This document shows positions 43,762-50,859 of a stretch of DNA of 64,000 nucleotides, piece after piece (positions within the stretch are counted from its first letter, which is position 1; every line of letters starts with the position of its first letter). The stretch lies in assembly GCA_020637555.1 (NCBI GenBank), contig JACKKF010000003.1:395160-459159 (forward strand), read 5' to 3'. The notes under the pieces are model-generated. The model was not told where the DNA came from, did not search any database, and was given only the letters and a program-made list of their open reading frames with translations. This stretch comes from Rhodobacter sp. Lineage in GTDB: Bacteria; Pseudomonadota; Alphaproteobacteria; Rhodobacterales; Rhodobacteraceae. Made by a program: the position numbers and the translations under genes.

Positions 43762-44292
43762 TTAAGCCGGTGCTTTCTTGTCCTTGGTCCAGCGGGCGAG
43801 GGCCTCGTGGGCTTCGCGGGCGTATTGGGCAAGCTCTTCCTCGGTCGCGTCGTTTGCCGCCAGCTCCAGGCGGATCCCGTTCGGATCGAAGAAGTAGATC
43901 GACTTGACGAACTCATGGTCCGTGACGCCCAGAACGTCGATCCCGTTCGCCTCGAGATGTGCCTTCATCTTTGCGACATGCTCGATCGACGGCACGCGCA
44001 GCGCCAGGTGGTTCACCCACAGCGGGGTGTTGGGCGAAGGTTCGGCCTTGGTGTTGTCGCCCAGATCGAAGAAGGCGATGTTGGATCCGTCTTCGAGTGC
44101 GAAGAACAGGTGGATGAACGGGTTGTATTCGCCGGTGCTGGGGACGATGTCTTCCTTGACGACATGCACCAGCGGGAGCCCGAGAAGGTCTTCATAGAAC
44201 GCGCGCGTTTCCTCGGCGTCGCGGCAGCGATAGGCGTAATGGTGAAGCTGCAGGATTGGCGATGGGGCCGGGCCGGGCTTGGTCATGGTCAT
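43762..44292 (-). CDS. VOC-family (glyoxalase/dioxygenase fold) protein
   Basis: A 176-residue vicinal-oxygen-chelate protein with possible metal ligands in LQLHHYAY (His), WVNHLALRV (His) and GIRLEL (Glu), in the order used by glyoxalase and single-domain dioxygenases. ATG 44292 (MTMTKPGPAPS) has GGAGG upstream; the longer frame is not conserved. Its small size argues against a classical two-domain extradiol enzyme, but a ring-cleaving or isomerising role is possible. Confidence 0.82.
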   Translation of the reverse strand: MTMTKPGPAPSPILQLHHYAYRCRDAEETRAFYEDLLGLPLVHVVKEDIVPSTGEYNPFIHLFFALEDGSNIAFFDLGDNTKAEPSPNTPLWVNHLALRVPSIEHVAKMKAHLEANGIDVLGVTDHEFVKSIYFFDPNGIRLELAANDATEEELAQYAREAHEALARWTKDKKAPA

Positions 44293-44445
44293 GGTGTCTG
44301 TTCCTCCCGAGGGGCTATGGTCGTCGCGTGCAGGAAGAGGCGGCTTTGAGGGCTGGACACCGCAAGGATCGAGCCGGAAACCGCCCGATCGCGTGCCGCG
44401 CCTCGATGCCGCGCTCCTGTGCGCTTCCGAGATTTGCATCCATAA

Positions 44446-44469
44446 TTAGAGTTGTCAATTTATTTTTTT
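44446..44469. promoter_or_regulatory. TTAGAGT element, copy 1
   Basis: TTAGAGTTGTCAATTTATTT and the following T run match the element at 50756 at about 22 of 24 positions. On the reverse strand it contains TTGACA, a possible -35 for the VOC gene. Confidence 0.5.
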
Positions 44470-44737
44470 CGATCGATCGCCGTGCGCCTGTCGGTCTTGC
44501 GTGGGCGGCTGGTGCGCATCACCCGCCGCATGATGCGCGCAGAGCTGGAGCGTTGACGAGGCCTCGGCGACAGGGGGCGCCCGGACCAGTCGCCGCGACG
44601 AAGGGCGATCAGCGGCCTTTCCGCCCCCTCACTCGCGGCGAATCACCGAGTTGGACGTGGGCTTGGTTCGCTCTTGCGTCGCATCAACAGCGAGACTTGG
44701 TGTTGACGCGCCATTGAGGCAGAGGAGGGGTCATACG

Positions 44738-44842
44738 ATGGTGTTCATGCCGCTGGTGCTTGGCTCGGTCCTCGCCTTGCGCACGGAACCCATGGCTTGC
44801 GGCGACGGGCGGCCAGGGCCGTTTTCCGTGCCGAAACGATGA
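44738..44842 (+). CDS. Possible short ORF (34 aa), function unknown
   Basis: GGAGGGG lies about 8 bases before ATG 44738. The peptide begins MVFMPLVLGSVLALRTEP. There is no family similarity I recognise. It may be a chance frame. Confidence 0.2.
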   Translation: MVFMPLVLGSVLALRTEPMACGDGRPGPFSVPKR

Positions 44843-45011
44843 CCAAGCCTCGGCAGGCAAAGAAAAAACAGATGCGGTAATCTAATAACCATTGACCGCT
44901 GCGCCAACCTGTATTGTCATGGGGGCCAGCGCAGGGATGCCGGACCACGCCATGCGGCGCCTCATGGCGGTTTCGCACCGGAATATGCGAGTGGCCGATA
45001 CATCATCTCGC

Positions 45012-45045
45012 TTGCCTGATGCGGCGATTTATCTTAGATAGCTAA
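45012..45045 (+). promoter_or_regulatory. Rieske operon promoter with TTAG-box over the -10
   Basis: TTGCCT (45012-45017), 17 bases, TAGATA (45035-45040). The exact box TTAGATAGCTAA (45034-45045), with flanking C/G giving CTTAG-N4-CTAAG, covers the -10, as expected for a repressor site. Confidence 0.6.
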
Positions 45046-45092
45046 GGGTAAATCAGAGCGACCCTGTCGAAAGAATCGCACCGGAGGACCCC

Positions 45093-46364
45093 ATGCTTTC
45101 ACCTGAAGACAATGATCTGCTGACCAAAGTTGAGGGCAATGCCCCGATGGCGCAGCTGATGCGCCAGCATTGGACGCCCGTCTGCCTGATCGAGGAAGTC
45201 GCCGAGCCCGATGGCAAGCCGCTGCGCGTTGAGGTCCTGGGCGAGAAATATGTCGCCTTCCGCGACACCGAAGGACGTCTTGGCCTGCTGGACGAACTTT
45301 GCCCGCACCGCAAGGCGTCGCTGGTTTACGGTCGCAACGAGGAGTGCGGCCTGCGCTGCCTGTATCACGGCTGGAAGTTCGACGTCGAGGGTAACACGGT
45401 TGCCATGTCGTCCGAGCCCGAGGGCAGCCCGCTGATGAACAAGGTCAAGCAACGCGCCTATCCCACCCGCGAATGGGGCGGGTTCGTCTGGGCCTGGCTG
45501 GGCGACAAGGCCGACATGCCCGAGTTCCAGCCGCCGGCTTTCGCGCCGACCGCGGAAACGCCGGTCTCGATCCTGAAGATCCGCATCCCGGCCAACTGGG
45601 CGCAGGTGCACGAAGGCCAGATCGACAGCGCGCATTCGTCGTCGCTGCACTCGTCCAACATGGTTCCGGCCCGCGTCGAAGGCGCCGCGGCGGATGACAA
45701 GAGCTGGTATCGCCCCTCGACGGACAAGTCGCCCCGGATGCAGACGGAAACCACCGATTACGGGTTCCACTATGTCGCGATCCGCAAGCCGATCAAGAAT
45801 TCGGCGACGCACAACTATCTGCGCATCACGGAATTCGTGGCGCCTTACTATTCGCTGATCCCGCCGAACAACAACTACAAGGTCGCCAGCGTCATCGTCC
45901 CGATCAACGACGAGGAAACGGCCTTCCACTTCATCGCCTTTGGCGGGCCGAACGTGCCCGCGACCGACGTGTGGCGCAAGTTCGCGCATGCCGAGCCGGG
46001 CGTGGACGTCGATGACAAATGGCGCTGCCTGCGGACGCTTGAGAACGACTTCAAGCAAGACCGCCAGCGCATGAAGGACGGCCATTTCACCGGTATCGAC
46101 GGCATTCCGAACGAAGACATCGCGATGTGGGTGTCCATGGGCGCGCGCGTTCAGCGCCACACCGATATTCTTGGCGCCTCTGACCTTGCGATCGTCGAGT
46201 TCCGCCGCCTGATGGCCGACGCGGCCAAGGAGGTCGCCGAAGGTGGCGCGGCCATCGGCACCAGGTCAAAAGTCCCGCAGGCACTGATCGCCTCGCACGA
46301 GGGCGTGTATCCGAAAGAGACCGACTGGCGGACGCTGGTCGCGGCCAGGCAAGCCGCCGAATAA
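45093..46364 (+). CDS. pht3: Rieske non-haem iron oxygenase, phthalate 4,5-dioxygenase-type alpha subunit
   Basis: A 423-residue ring-hydroxylating oxygenase. The Rieske 2Fe-2S site is CPHRKASLV...CLYHGW (C-x-H and C-x2-H). The mononuclear iron site is in NWAQVHEGQIDSAHSSSLH with Asp and two His. N-terminus MLSPEDNDLLTKVEGNAPM and the lack of a beta subunit match the phthalate dioxygenase class. The next genes complete a Pht2/Pht4/Pht5-like set, so the substrate is probably a phthalate-like ring diacid. Symbol given by homology of gene set. Confidence 0.85.
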   Translation: MLSPEDNDLLTKVEGNAPMAQLMRQHWTPVCLIEEVAEPDGKPLRVEVLGEKYVAFRDTEGRLGLLDELCPHRKASLVYGRNEECGLRCLYHGWKFDVEGNTVAMSSEPEGSPLMNKVKQRAYPTREWGGFVWAWLGDKADMPEFQPPAFAPTAETPVSILKIRIPANWAQVHEGQIDSAHSSSLHSSNMVPARVEGAAADDKSWYRPSTDKSPRMQTETTDYGFHYVAIRKPIKNSATHNYLRITEFVAPYYSLIPPNNNYKVASVIVPINDEETAFHFIAFGGPNVPATDVWRKFAHAEPGVDVDDKWRCLRTLENDFKQDRQRMKDGHFTGIDGIPNEDIAMWVSMGARVQRHTDILGASDLAIVEFRRLMADAAKEVAEGGAAIGTRSKVPQALIASHEGVYPKETDWRTLVAARQAAE

Positions 46365-46385
46365 CGCGGGCAATGGTTTTGACAG

Positions 46386-46415
46386 TCGGGCGTCCTGACC
46401 CTTCAGGGCGCCCGA
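46386..46415 (+). terminator. Hairpin after the Rieske gene
   Basis: TCGGGCG...CGCCCGA with an inner CCTGA/TCAGG extension makes a long near-perfect stem, followed by a short T-containing stretch. The reductase downstream has its own promoter, consistent with termination here. Confidence 0.55.
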
Positions 46416-46502
46416 TTGCCACTTTGCACCTCGCGCTTCCGTCGACACCTTGGCCGGGTTCCAGAGACATGGAAAATGTGCCTTCGACGGAACAGGTCAG
46501 GC

Positions 46503-46531
46503 TTGACTTGAAAAACTTAGCTTTCTAATTA
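46503..46531 (+). promoter_or_regulatory. Reductase promoter with TTAG-box
   Basis: TTGACT (46503-46508), 17 bases, TAATTA (46526-46531). An exact box TTAGCTTTCTAA (46517-46528) overlaps the spacer and -10, the same arrangement as at the Rieske promoter. Confidence 0.6.
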
Positions 46532-46571
46532 ACCTTATGCGCAACGCGTGTCGGTACTGGGGAGAGATCGA

Positions 46572-47510
46572 ATGGAACAAATGAAAATGCGTGTCGAATC
46601 CCGGCGCGTGCTCACCCCCGGGATCACCGAGTTCACGTTGGTTCCGGTCGAGGACATCACGCTTCCGACCTTCGCGCCCGGCGCGCATGTCACGATCGAG
46701 ACCCCCTCGGGTGCGATGCGGCGCTATTCGCTGGTGAACGACGGCGACGCGCCCGAAAGCTACGTCGTGGCAATCAAGCGCGAGCCGCAATCGCGGGGTG
46801 GGTCGGCCTCGATGCATGACGACGCGGTCGAAGGGACTGAACTGATCGTCGAGCGCCCCGAGAATGATTTCCCGCTGACCGATGTGCAGAAATACCTGCT
46901 GATCGCGGGTGGCATCGGTGTCACGCCGATCTACGCGATGGCGCGGCATCTCGAAAAGCGCGGCAAGCTGGTCCGCATCATCTATCTGAGCCGCAGCGAG
47001 GAAGACGCGGCCTATCTGGACGAGTTGAAGAGCCAGTTCGACGGGCGGATCATCGTGCATCACGATGGCGGCAATCCGGATGCGATCTATGATTTCTGGG
47101 ACGATCTGTCGACGCCGCGCGCGACGCATGTTTTCTGTTGCGGGCCGAAACCGCTGATGGAAGAGGTCAAGGCGCTGACCGGGCATTGGCCTGAGGGGCG
47201 CATCCATTTCGAGGATTTCAAACCGGTCGACGTGGTGCGCGCCGATGACACTGCCTTTGACGTCGAGTTGAAGAAAACCGGCGTCACCGTCACCGTTCCC
47301 GCCGACCGCTCGATCCTCGAGGCGCTGCGCGATGCAGGCATCGCGACTGCCAGCTCTTGCGAAAGTGGCACCTGCGGCACCTGCAAGACCAAACTGTTGG
47401 CGGGCAAGGCGGATCACCGCGACATGGCACTGATGGACGACGAAAAGGCCAACAACATCATGATCTGCGTCTCACGGTCCCTGTCGGGGAAACTTGTCCT
47501 TGACCTCTGA
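46572..47510 (+). CDS. pht2: PDR-type reductase, partner of the Rieske oxygenase
   Basis: A 312-residue one-chain reductase with RRYSLVNDGD (flavin), LLIAGGIGVTPIYAM (NAD) and C-terminal 2Fe-2S cysteines at 263, 268, 271 and 299 (CESGTCGTC and MIC). It would pass NADH electrons to the Rieske oxygenase encoded upstream. ATG 46572 has GGGGAG. Same architecture as the reductase next to the P450 (3641-4579), but with a different flavin-loop sequence. Confidence 0.88.
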   Translation: MEQMKMRVESRRVLTPGITEFTLVPVEDITLPTFAPGAHVTIETPSGAMRRYSLVNDGDAPESYVVAIKREPQSRGGSASMHDDAVEGTELIVERPENDFPLTDVQKYLLIAGGIGVTPIYAMARHLEKRGKLVRIIYLSRSEEDAAYLDELKSQFDGRIIVHHDGGNPDAIYDFWDDLSTPRATHVFCCGPKPLMEEVKALTGHWPEGRIHFEDFKPVDVVRADDTAFDVELKKTGVTVTVPADRSILEALRDAGIATASSCESGTCGTCKTKLLAGKADHRDMALMDDEKANNIMICVSRSLSGKLVLDL

Positions 47511-48681
47511 TCCCGTTCGTCTTGGCGTCGTCGGCCTGGGTCGCGCCTTCATGCTGATGGTGCCGACCTTTCAGGCCGATGCCCGTGTGACCCTGGTGGC
47601 AGCCGCCGCGCCCCGGCAAGAAAGCCGCGACGCGTTCGAGGGTCGGTTCGGCGGACGCGCCTATGCCGATATCGCCGAGATGTGCGCGGATCCCGCGGTC
47701 GAGGCCGTCTATATCGCGACGCCCCACCAGATGCATGCCGAGCATGTCCGCATTGCGGCCCAGGCGGGCAAGCATGTGCTGGTCGACAAGCCGCTGGCGG
47801 TGTCGATGGAGGATGCGGACACGATGGTTGCCGCCGCTCACGCGGCCGGTGTCCATCTGATCGTCGGTCCCAGTCACAGCTTTGATCCGCCGGTCGAACT
47901 GGCCGCGCGGATGATCGACAGTGGCGAGTTCGGCCGCCTGCGGATGATCCAGGCCTTCAACTATACCGACTTCCTCTATCGTCCGCGGCGCCCCGAGGAG
48001 CTGCGGACCGAGGAGGGCGGGGGCATCCTGTTCAGCCAGGCCGTGCATCAGATTGATGTGGTGCGGCGGCTGGCGGGTGGAATGGCCACGCGGATCACCG
48101 CGATGACCGGCGCCTGGGATCCCGCACGCCCGACCGAAGGGGCCTACAGCGCGCTGTTGTCCTTTGCCTCGGGCGCCTTCGCCAGCATGACCTATTCGGG
48201 CTATGCCCATTTCGACAGCGATATCTGGATGGATGACGTGGGCGAGTTGGGCCAGATCAAATCGCCGGGCGCCTATGGCAAGGCCCGGCGCGCGCTGGAG
48301 GGGCTCGCGCCCGAGGATGAGACGCGGCTCAAGCAGACCCGGACCTTCGGCAGCGGCGCGGCCCTGATCGAGGCTGCGCATAACGAACATTTCGGCCCGG
48401 TGATCGCGCTTTGCGATCGCGCAGACCTGCGCCTGACGCCCGACGGGGTCGAGGTTTTCGGCGATTTCGAACGCCGCTTTGTCCCGGCGCCCACCGATCC
48501 CGCGCCGCGCCGGACGGTGATCGACGCTTTGGTGAACGCCGTCCGCCACGATAGTGCCCCGCCGCAAACCGGCGCCTGGGGCCGTGCGAGCCTAGAAATC
48601 TGCCACGCGATCCTGGCGTCAGCGGAGACCGGCCAGCCTGTGGACCTGAAACGCCAGTGCGGCATCCCAGCGAAGGAATAG
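47494..48681 (+). CDS. pht4: Gfo/Idh/MocA oxidoreductase, phthalate-dihydrodiol dehydrogenase-like
   Basis: A 395-residue NAD(P)-dependent oxidoreductase with GVVGLGRAFMLM, the KPLAVSMEDAD segment containing the conserved EKP-like Lys (VDKPL), and SQAVHQIDVVRRL. In the phthalate pathway Pht4 rearomatises the 4,5-dihydrodiol. The start is a TTG at 47494 (or 47500), overlapping the reductase end; there is no ATG before the Rossmann fold. It is 3 bases from the decarboxylase gene. Confidence 0.82.
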   Translation: MSLTSDPVRLGVVGLGRAFMLMVPTFQADARVTLVAAAAPRQESRDAFEGRFGGRAYADIAEMCADPAVEAVYIATPHQMHAEHVRIAAQAGKHVLVDKPLAVSMEDADTMVAAAHAAGVHLIVGPSHSFDPPVELAARMIDSGEFGRLRMIQAFNYTDFLYRPRRPEELRTEEGGGILFSQAVHQIDVVRRLAGGMATRITAMTGAWDPARPTEGAYSALLSFASGAFASMTYSGYAHFDSDIWMDDVGELGQIKSPGAYGKARRALEGLAPEDETRLKQTRTFGSGAALIEAAHNEHFGPVIALCDRADLRLTPDGVEVFGDFERRFVPAPTDPAPRRTVIDALVNAVRHDSAPPQTGAWGRASLEICHAILASAETGQPVDLKRQCGIPAKE

Positions 48682-48684
48682 ACC

Positions 48685-49677
48685 ATGTCCGACCTCAAAC
48701 TGTCCCTGGCGATGGGCAACTATGACCGCACGCGGGCCATCCTGGATGGGCGGGTCAAGATCGACGGCGTCGATCCCGTGCCGATGCTGCTGTCACCCGA
48801 GGAGATGTTCTTTCGCGCGTTCCGGCACCAGGCGTTCGACATTTCGGAACTGTCGTTGTCGTCCTATTCGATCTCGGTCGCGCGTGGAAACCCGCATTAT
48901 GTCGCGATCCCGGTTTTCCTGAGCCGCGCGTTCCGTCACACCTCGGTCTATATCCGGACGGACAAGGGTATCAACAAGCCCGAGGACCTGAAAGGCCGCC
49001 GCATAGGCATCGCAGAATACCAGCTGTCAGCCAATGTCTGGGTGCGCGGGATCCTGGAAGAGGATTTCGGCGTGAAACCGTCGGATGTGATCTGGGTGCG
49101 CGGCGGCATGGATACGCCCGGTCGGCCCGAAAAGATCAAGGTCGATCTGCCGTCTGACCTGACCATCGAGGAAGCGCCCGCAGGATCCACCCTGAACGGG
49201 ATGCTGGCGGCGGGTGAGATCGACGGCTTCATCGGCCCCCGCTGGCCGCGCTGCTTTGCCGAGCGTCACCCCCATGTCGGGCGCCTGTTCGCCGACAGCA
49301 TCGGCGCCGCCGAGGACTTCTATCGCCGCACCAGGGTGTTCCCGATCATGCACGTCCTTGGCGTGCGCCGCAGCCTGGCCGAGGAATTCCCGTTCCTGCC
49401 CGCCGCGCTGTTCAAGGCGTTCAACGAATCCAAGCGCCTCGCACAGGACGCGCTTGCCGATACCTCGGCCACCAAGGTCACGATGCCGTTTGTCGAAGAC
49501 ACGCTGAACCGCGCGCACGCCCTGATGGGCGATGACCCGTGGAGCTATGGCGTGCAGGGGAACGCCCATGTCCTGAACAAGTTCCTCGACTACCACGCGG
49601 CGCAAGGCCTCTCGCCGCGCCGTGTGCAGATCGAAGAGCTGTTCCACCCCTCCACCCTCGAAGCCTACAGCCTGTAA
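48685..49677 (+). CDS. pht5: 4,5-dihydroxyphthalate decarboxylase-like protein
   Basis: A 330-residue protein with a periplasmic-binding-protein-like fold but no signal peptide. LSLAMGNYDRTRAILDGRV, FDISELSLSSYSISVARGN and YQLSANVWVRGILEEDFG are characteristic of the Pht5 decarboxylase, which converts 4,5-dihydroxyphthalate to protocatechuate. SD AAGGAA precedes the ATG. The gene order oxygenase-reductase-dehydrogenase-decarboxylase supports the assignment. The ring substrate may be a phthalate analogue. Confidence 0.85.
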   Translation: MSDLKLSLAMGNYDRTRAILDGRVKIDGVDPVPMLLSPEEMFFRAFRHQAFDISELSLSSYSISVARGNPHYVAIPVFLSRAFRHTSVYIRTDKGINKPEDLKGRRIGIAEYQLSANVWVRGILEEDFGVKPSDVIWVRGGMDTPGRPEKIKVDLPSDLTIEEAPAGSTLNGMLAAGEIDGFIGPRWPRCFAERHPHVGRLFADSIGAAEDFYRRTRVFPIMHVLGVRRSLAEEFPFLPAALFKAFNESKRLAQDALADTSATKVTMPFVEDTLNRAHALMGDDPWSYGVQGNAHVLNKFLDYHAAQGLSPRRVQIEELFHPSTLEAYSL

Positions 49678-49690
49678 GCGGAGCCCTGAC

Positions 49691-50131
49691 ATGAACAGTT
49701 ACCGCCCGGGCGATATCGTCGAGATCGGCACCGACAAGGGGCTGGTCTATGTGCACCTGACCCACGAGCACCCCAGCTATCCGCCCGTCGTGCGCCTGCT
49801 CAAGGGCGTGCACGCGGCGCAGCCGGACGATATCGCGGGTCACGCGCGCGACAACGTGTTCTACACGGCCATGATCCCTCTGGTCAGCGCCCTCAATCGG
49901 ATCGGGGTATCGCATCGCAAGGTCGGTGAACTGGCGCTGACCGGGTCGGACCGCGATTTCCCCACGTTCCGGATGCCGATCCGCGACAAGCAGGGCAACG
50001 TCGTGTATTGGTGGTTCTGGGATGGGCGCGGCCTCACCTATTCGAGCGAGCTGGAAGCACAGCAAGACAGCTTGCCCCTGCGCGAGGTCATGTCGGCGTC
50101 GACGATGATGGAAATACTGCTGGCGTCCTGA
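49691..50131 (+). CDS. Uncharacterised 146-residue protein of the Pht-like operon
   Basis: ATG 49691 follows a GGAG and lies 13 bases after the decarboxylase, so it is co-transcribed. The sequence is acidic-neutral and soluble: an N-terminal beta-rich part (YRPGDIVEIGTDKGLVYVHL) resembles an SH3-like barrel, and the end has NVVYWWFWDGRGL. I recognise no family or catalytic motif. It may be an accessory or regulatory subunit of the operon's enzymes. Confidence 0.75.
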   Translation: MNSYRPGDIVEIGTDKGLVYVHLTHEHPSYPPVVRLLKGVHAAQPDDIAGHARDNVFYTAMIPLVSALNRIGVSHRKVGELALTGSDRDFPTFRMPIRDKQGNVVYWWFWDGRGLTYSSELEAQQDSLPLREVMSASTMMEILLAS

Positions 50132-50755
50132 GCCGGGGCCCGGCGGACTCGCGCGGTTCGATCCGTCAACCGGTCCTGTTTGGCGCTGCCCCTCTTCCAG
50201 GGTCCGGTGCCCGAGGATCGGCCGCCTTATTTCCGCGCTGCCGCGTGGCCCGAGGGTGGCCGGGATATCGAGTGCAGTATCTGTAATTCGCCGGATGCGC
50301 ACCAAGTGTGCCACGCGCAATCCGCCGAGACATCCGGCATCCCAAGGCAACCGGACGTCACCGGAACAGGGATCCGGCTTCCGCGCGCGAGGCCCGGGAT
50401 CGTGTGCGTCAAACGCCGGCGGGTCGATCCATTCCGAGAGGGTCCATTCGTCGAAGTGACTCAGCCCGGCCAATCGCAGGTTCGCTGCAGTCTTTGGATG
50501 ATGGCAAATCCAGGCTTGTCATGGCTGGATTTTTTCGCAACGCCGTGGGTCAGGGGGTATCCGAACGTCGTGCGCCCTTTGCCAGGGCAGCACCCGATGC
50601 CGCGGTCGGGTTCCGGACGCGCGCGATCGTTCGATGCGCGCCGCGGGTCTGATGCGACAGGCGCCATGGCCGAACGGGACTGTCCTTTGGTTGCCGTTTT
50701 CGCTGCGGCTTCCGCCGCACTGACGAGGACAGACCGCGGTTGCGGAACGGATTAT

Positions 50756-50779
50756 TTAGAGTAATCAATTTATTTTTTG
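50756..50779. promoter_or_regulatory. TTAGAGT element, copy 2
   Basis: TTAGAGTAATCAATTTATTT plus T run, nearly identical to 44446-44469, directly upstream of and touching the -35 of the next promoter. Confidence 0.5.
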
Positions 50780-50805
50780 ACAAATACCCGGTCAATGCGT
50801 ATTGG
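50777..50805 (+). promoter_or_regulatory. Candidate promoter of the FadJ-like gene
   Basis: Perfect TTGACA (50777-50782), 17 bases, TATTGG (50800-50805), 55 bases before the start codon. Confidence 0.5.
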
Positions 50806-50859
50806 AGAAAGAAGAGCCGGACGTCAGGAACGGCGAGTCTGTCTATTGGGAGGGCCAGA

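Larger units (their letters stand above)
44293..45092. other. Long regulatory region between VOC and Rieske genes
   Basis: 800 bases with no supported gene. Contains the TTAGAGT element (44446), one short SD-led ORF (44738-44842), an AT-rich patch with TAATCTAATAACC near 44878 and the Rieske promoter with an exact TTAG-box. Confidence 0.6.
50132..50859. other. Intergenic region upstream of the FadJ-like gene
   Basis: About 730 bases. The first 600 show only scattered open frames lacking SD and conserved sequence. The last 110 are AT-rich and hold the TTAGAGT element and a promoter candidate. Confidence 0.55.

Noticed and set aside
43762..44292. Calling the VOC protein a ring-cleaving extradiol dioxygenase
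   Set aside because: Only one VOC domain pair of 176 residues, shorter than classical two-domain enzymes; function left open.
44256..44717. Forward frame in the VOC/Rieske gap
   Set aside because: It is antisense to the VOC start, crosses the AT-rich control element and shows no motif.
48685..49677. Reading the Pht5-like protein as an ABC-transporter binding protein
   Set aside because: The fold is similar, but there is no signal peptide, and sequence blocks and gene order match the dihydroxyphthalate decarboxylase.
50180..50764. Forward frame of about 190 codons in the gap before the FadJ-like gene
   Set aside because: No SD, low-complexity Arg/Pro-rich translation and no recognisable domain. 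A reverse frame over the same gap is equally unsupported.
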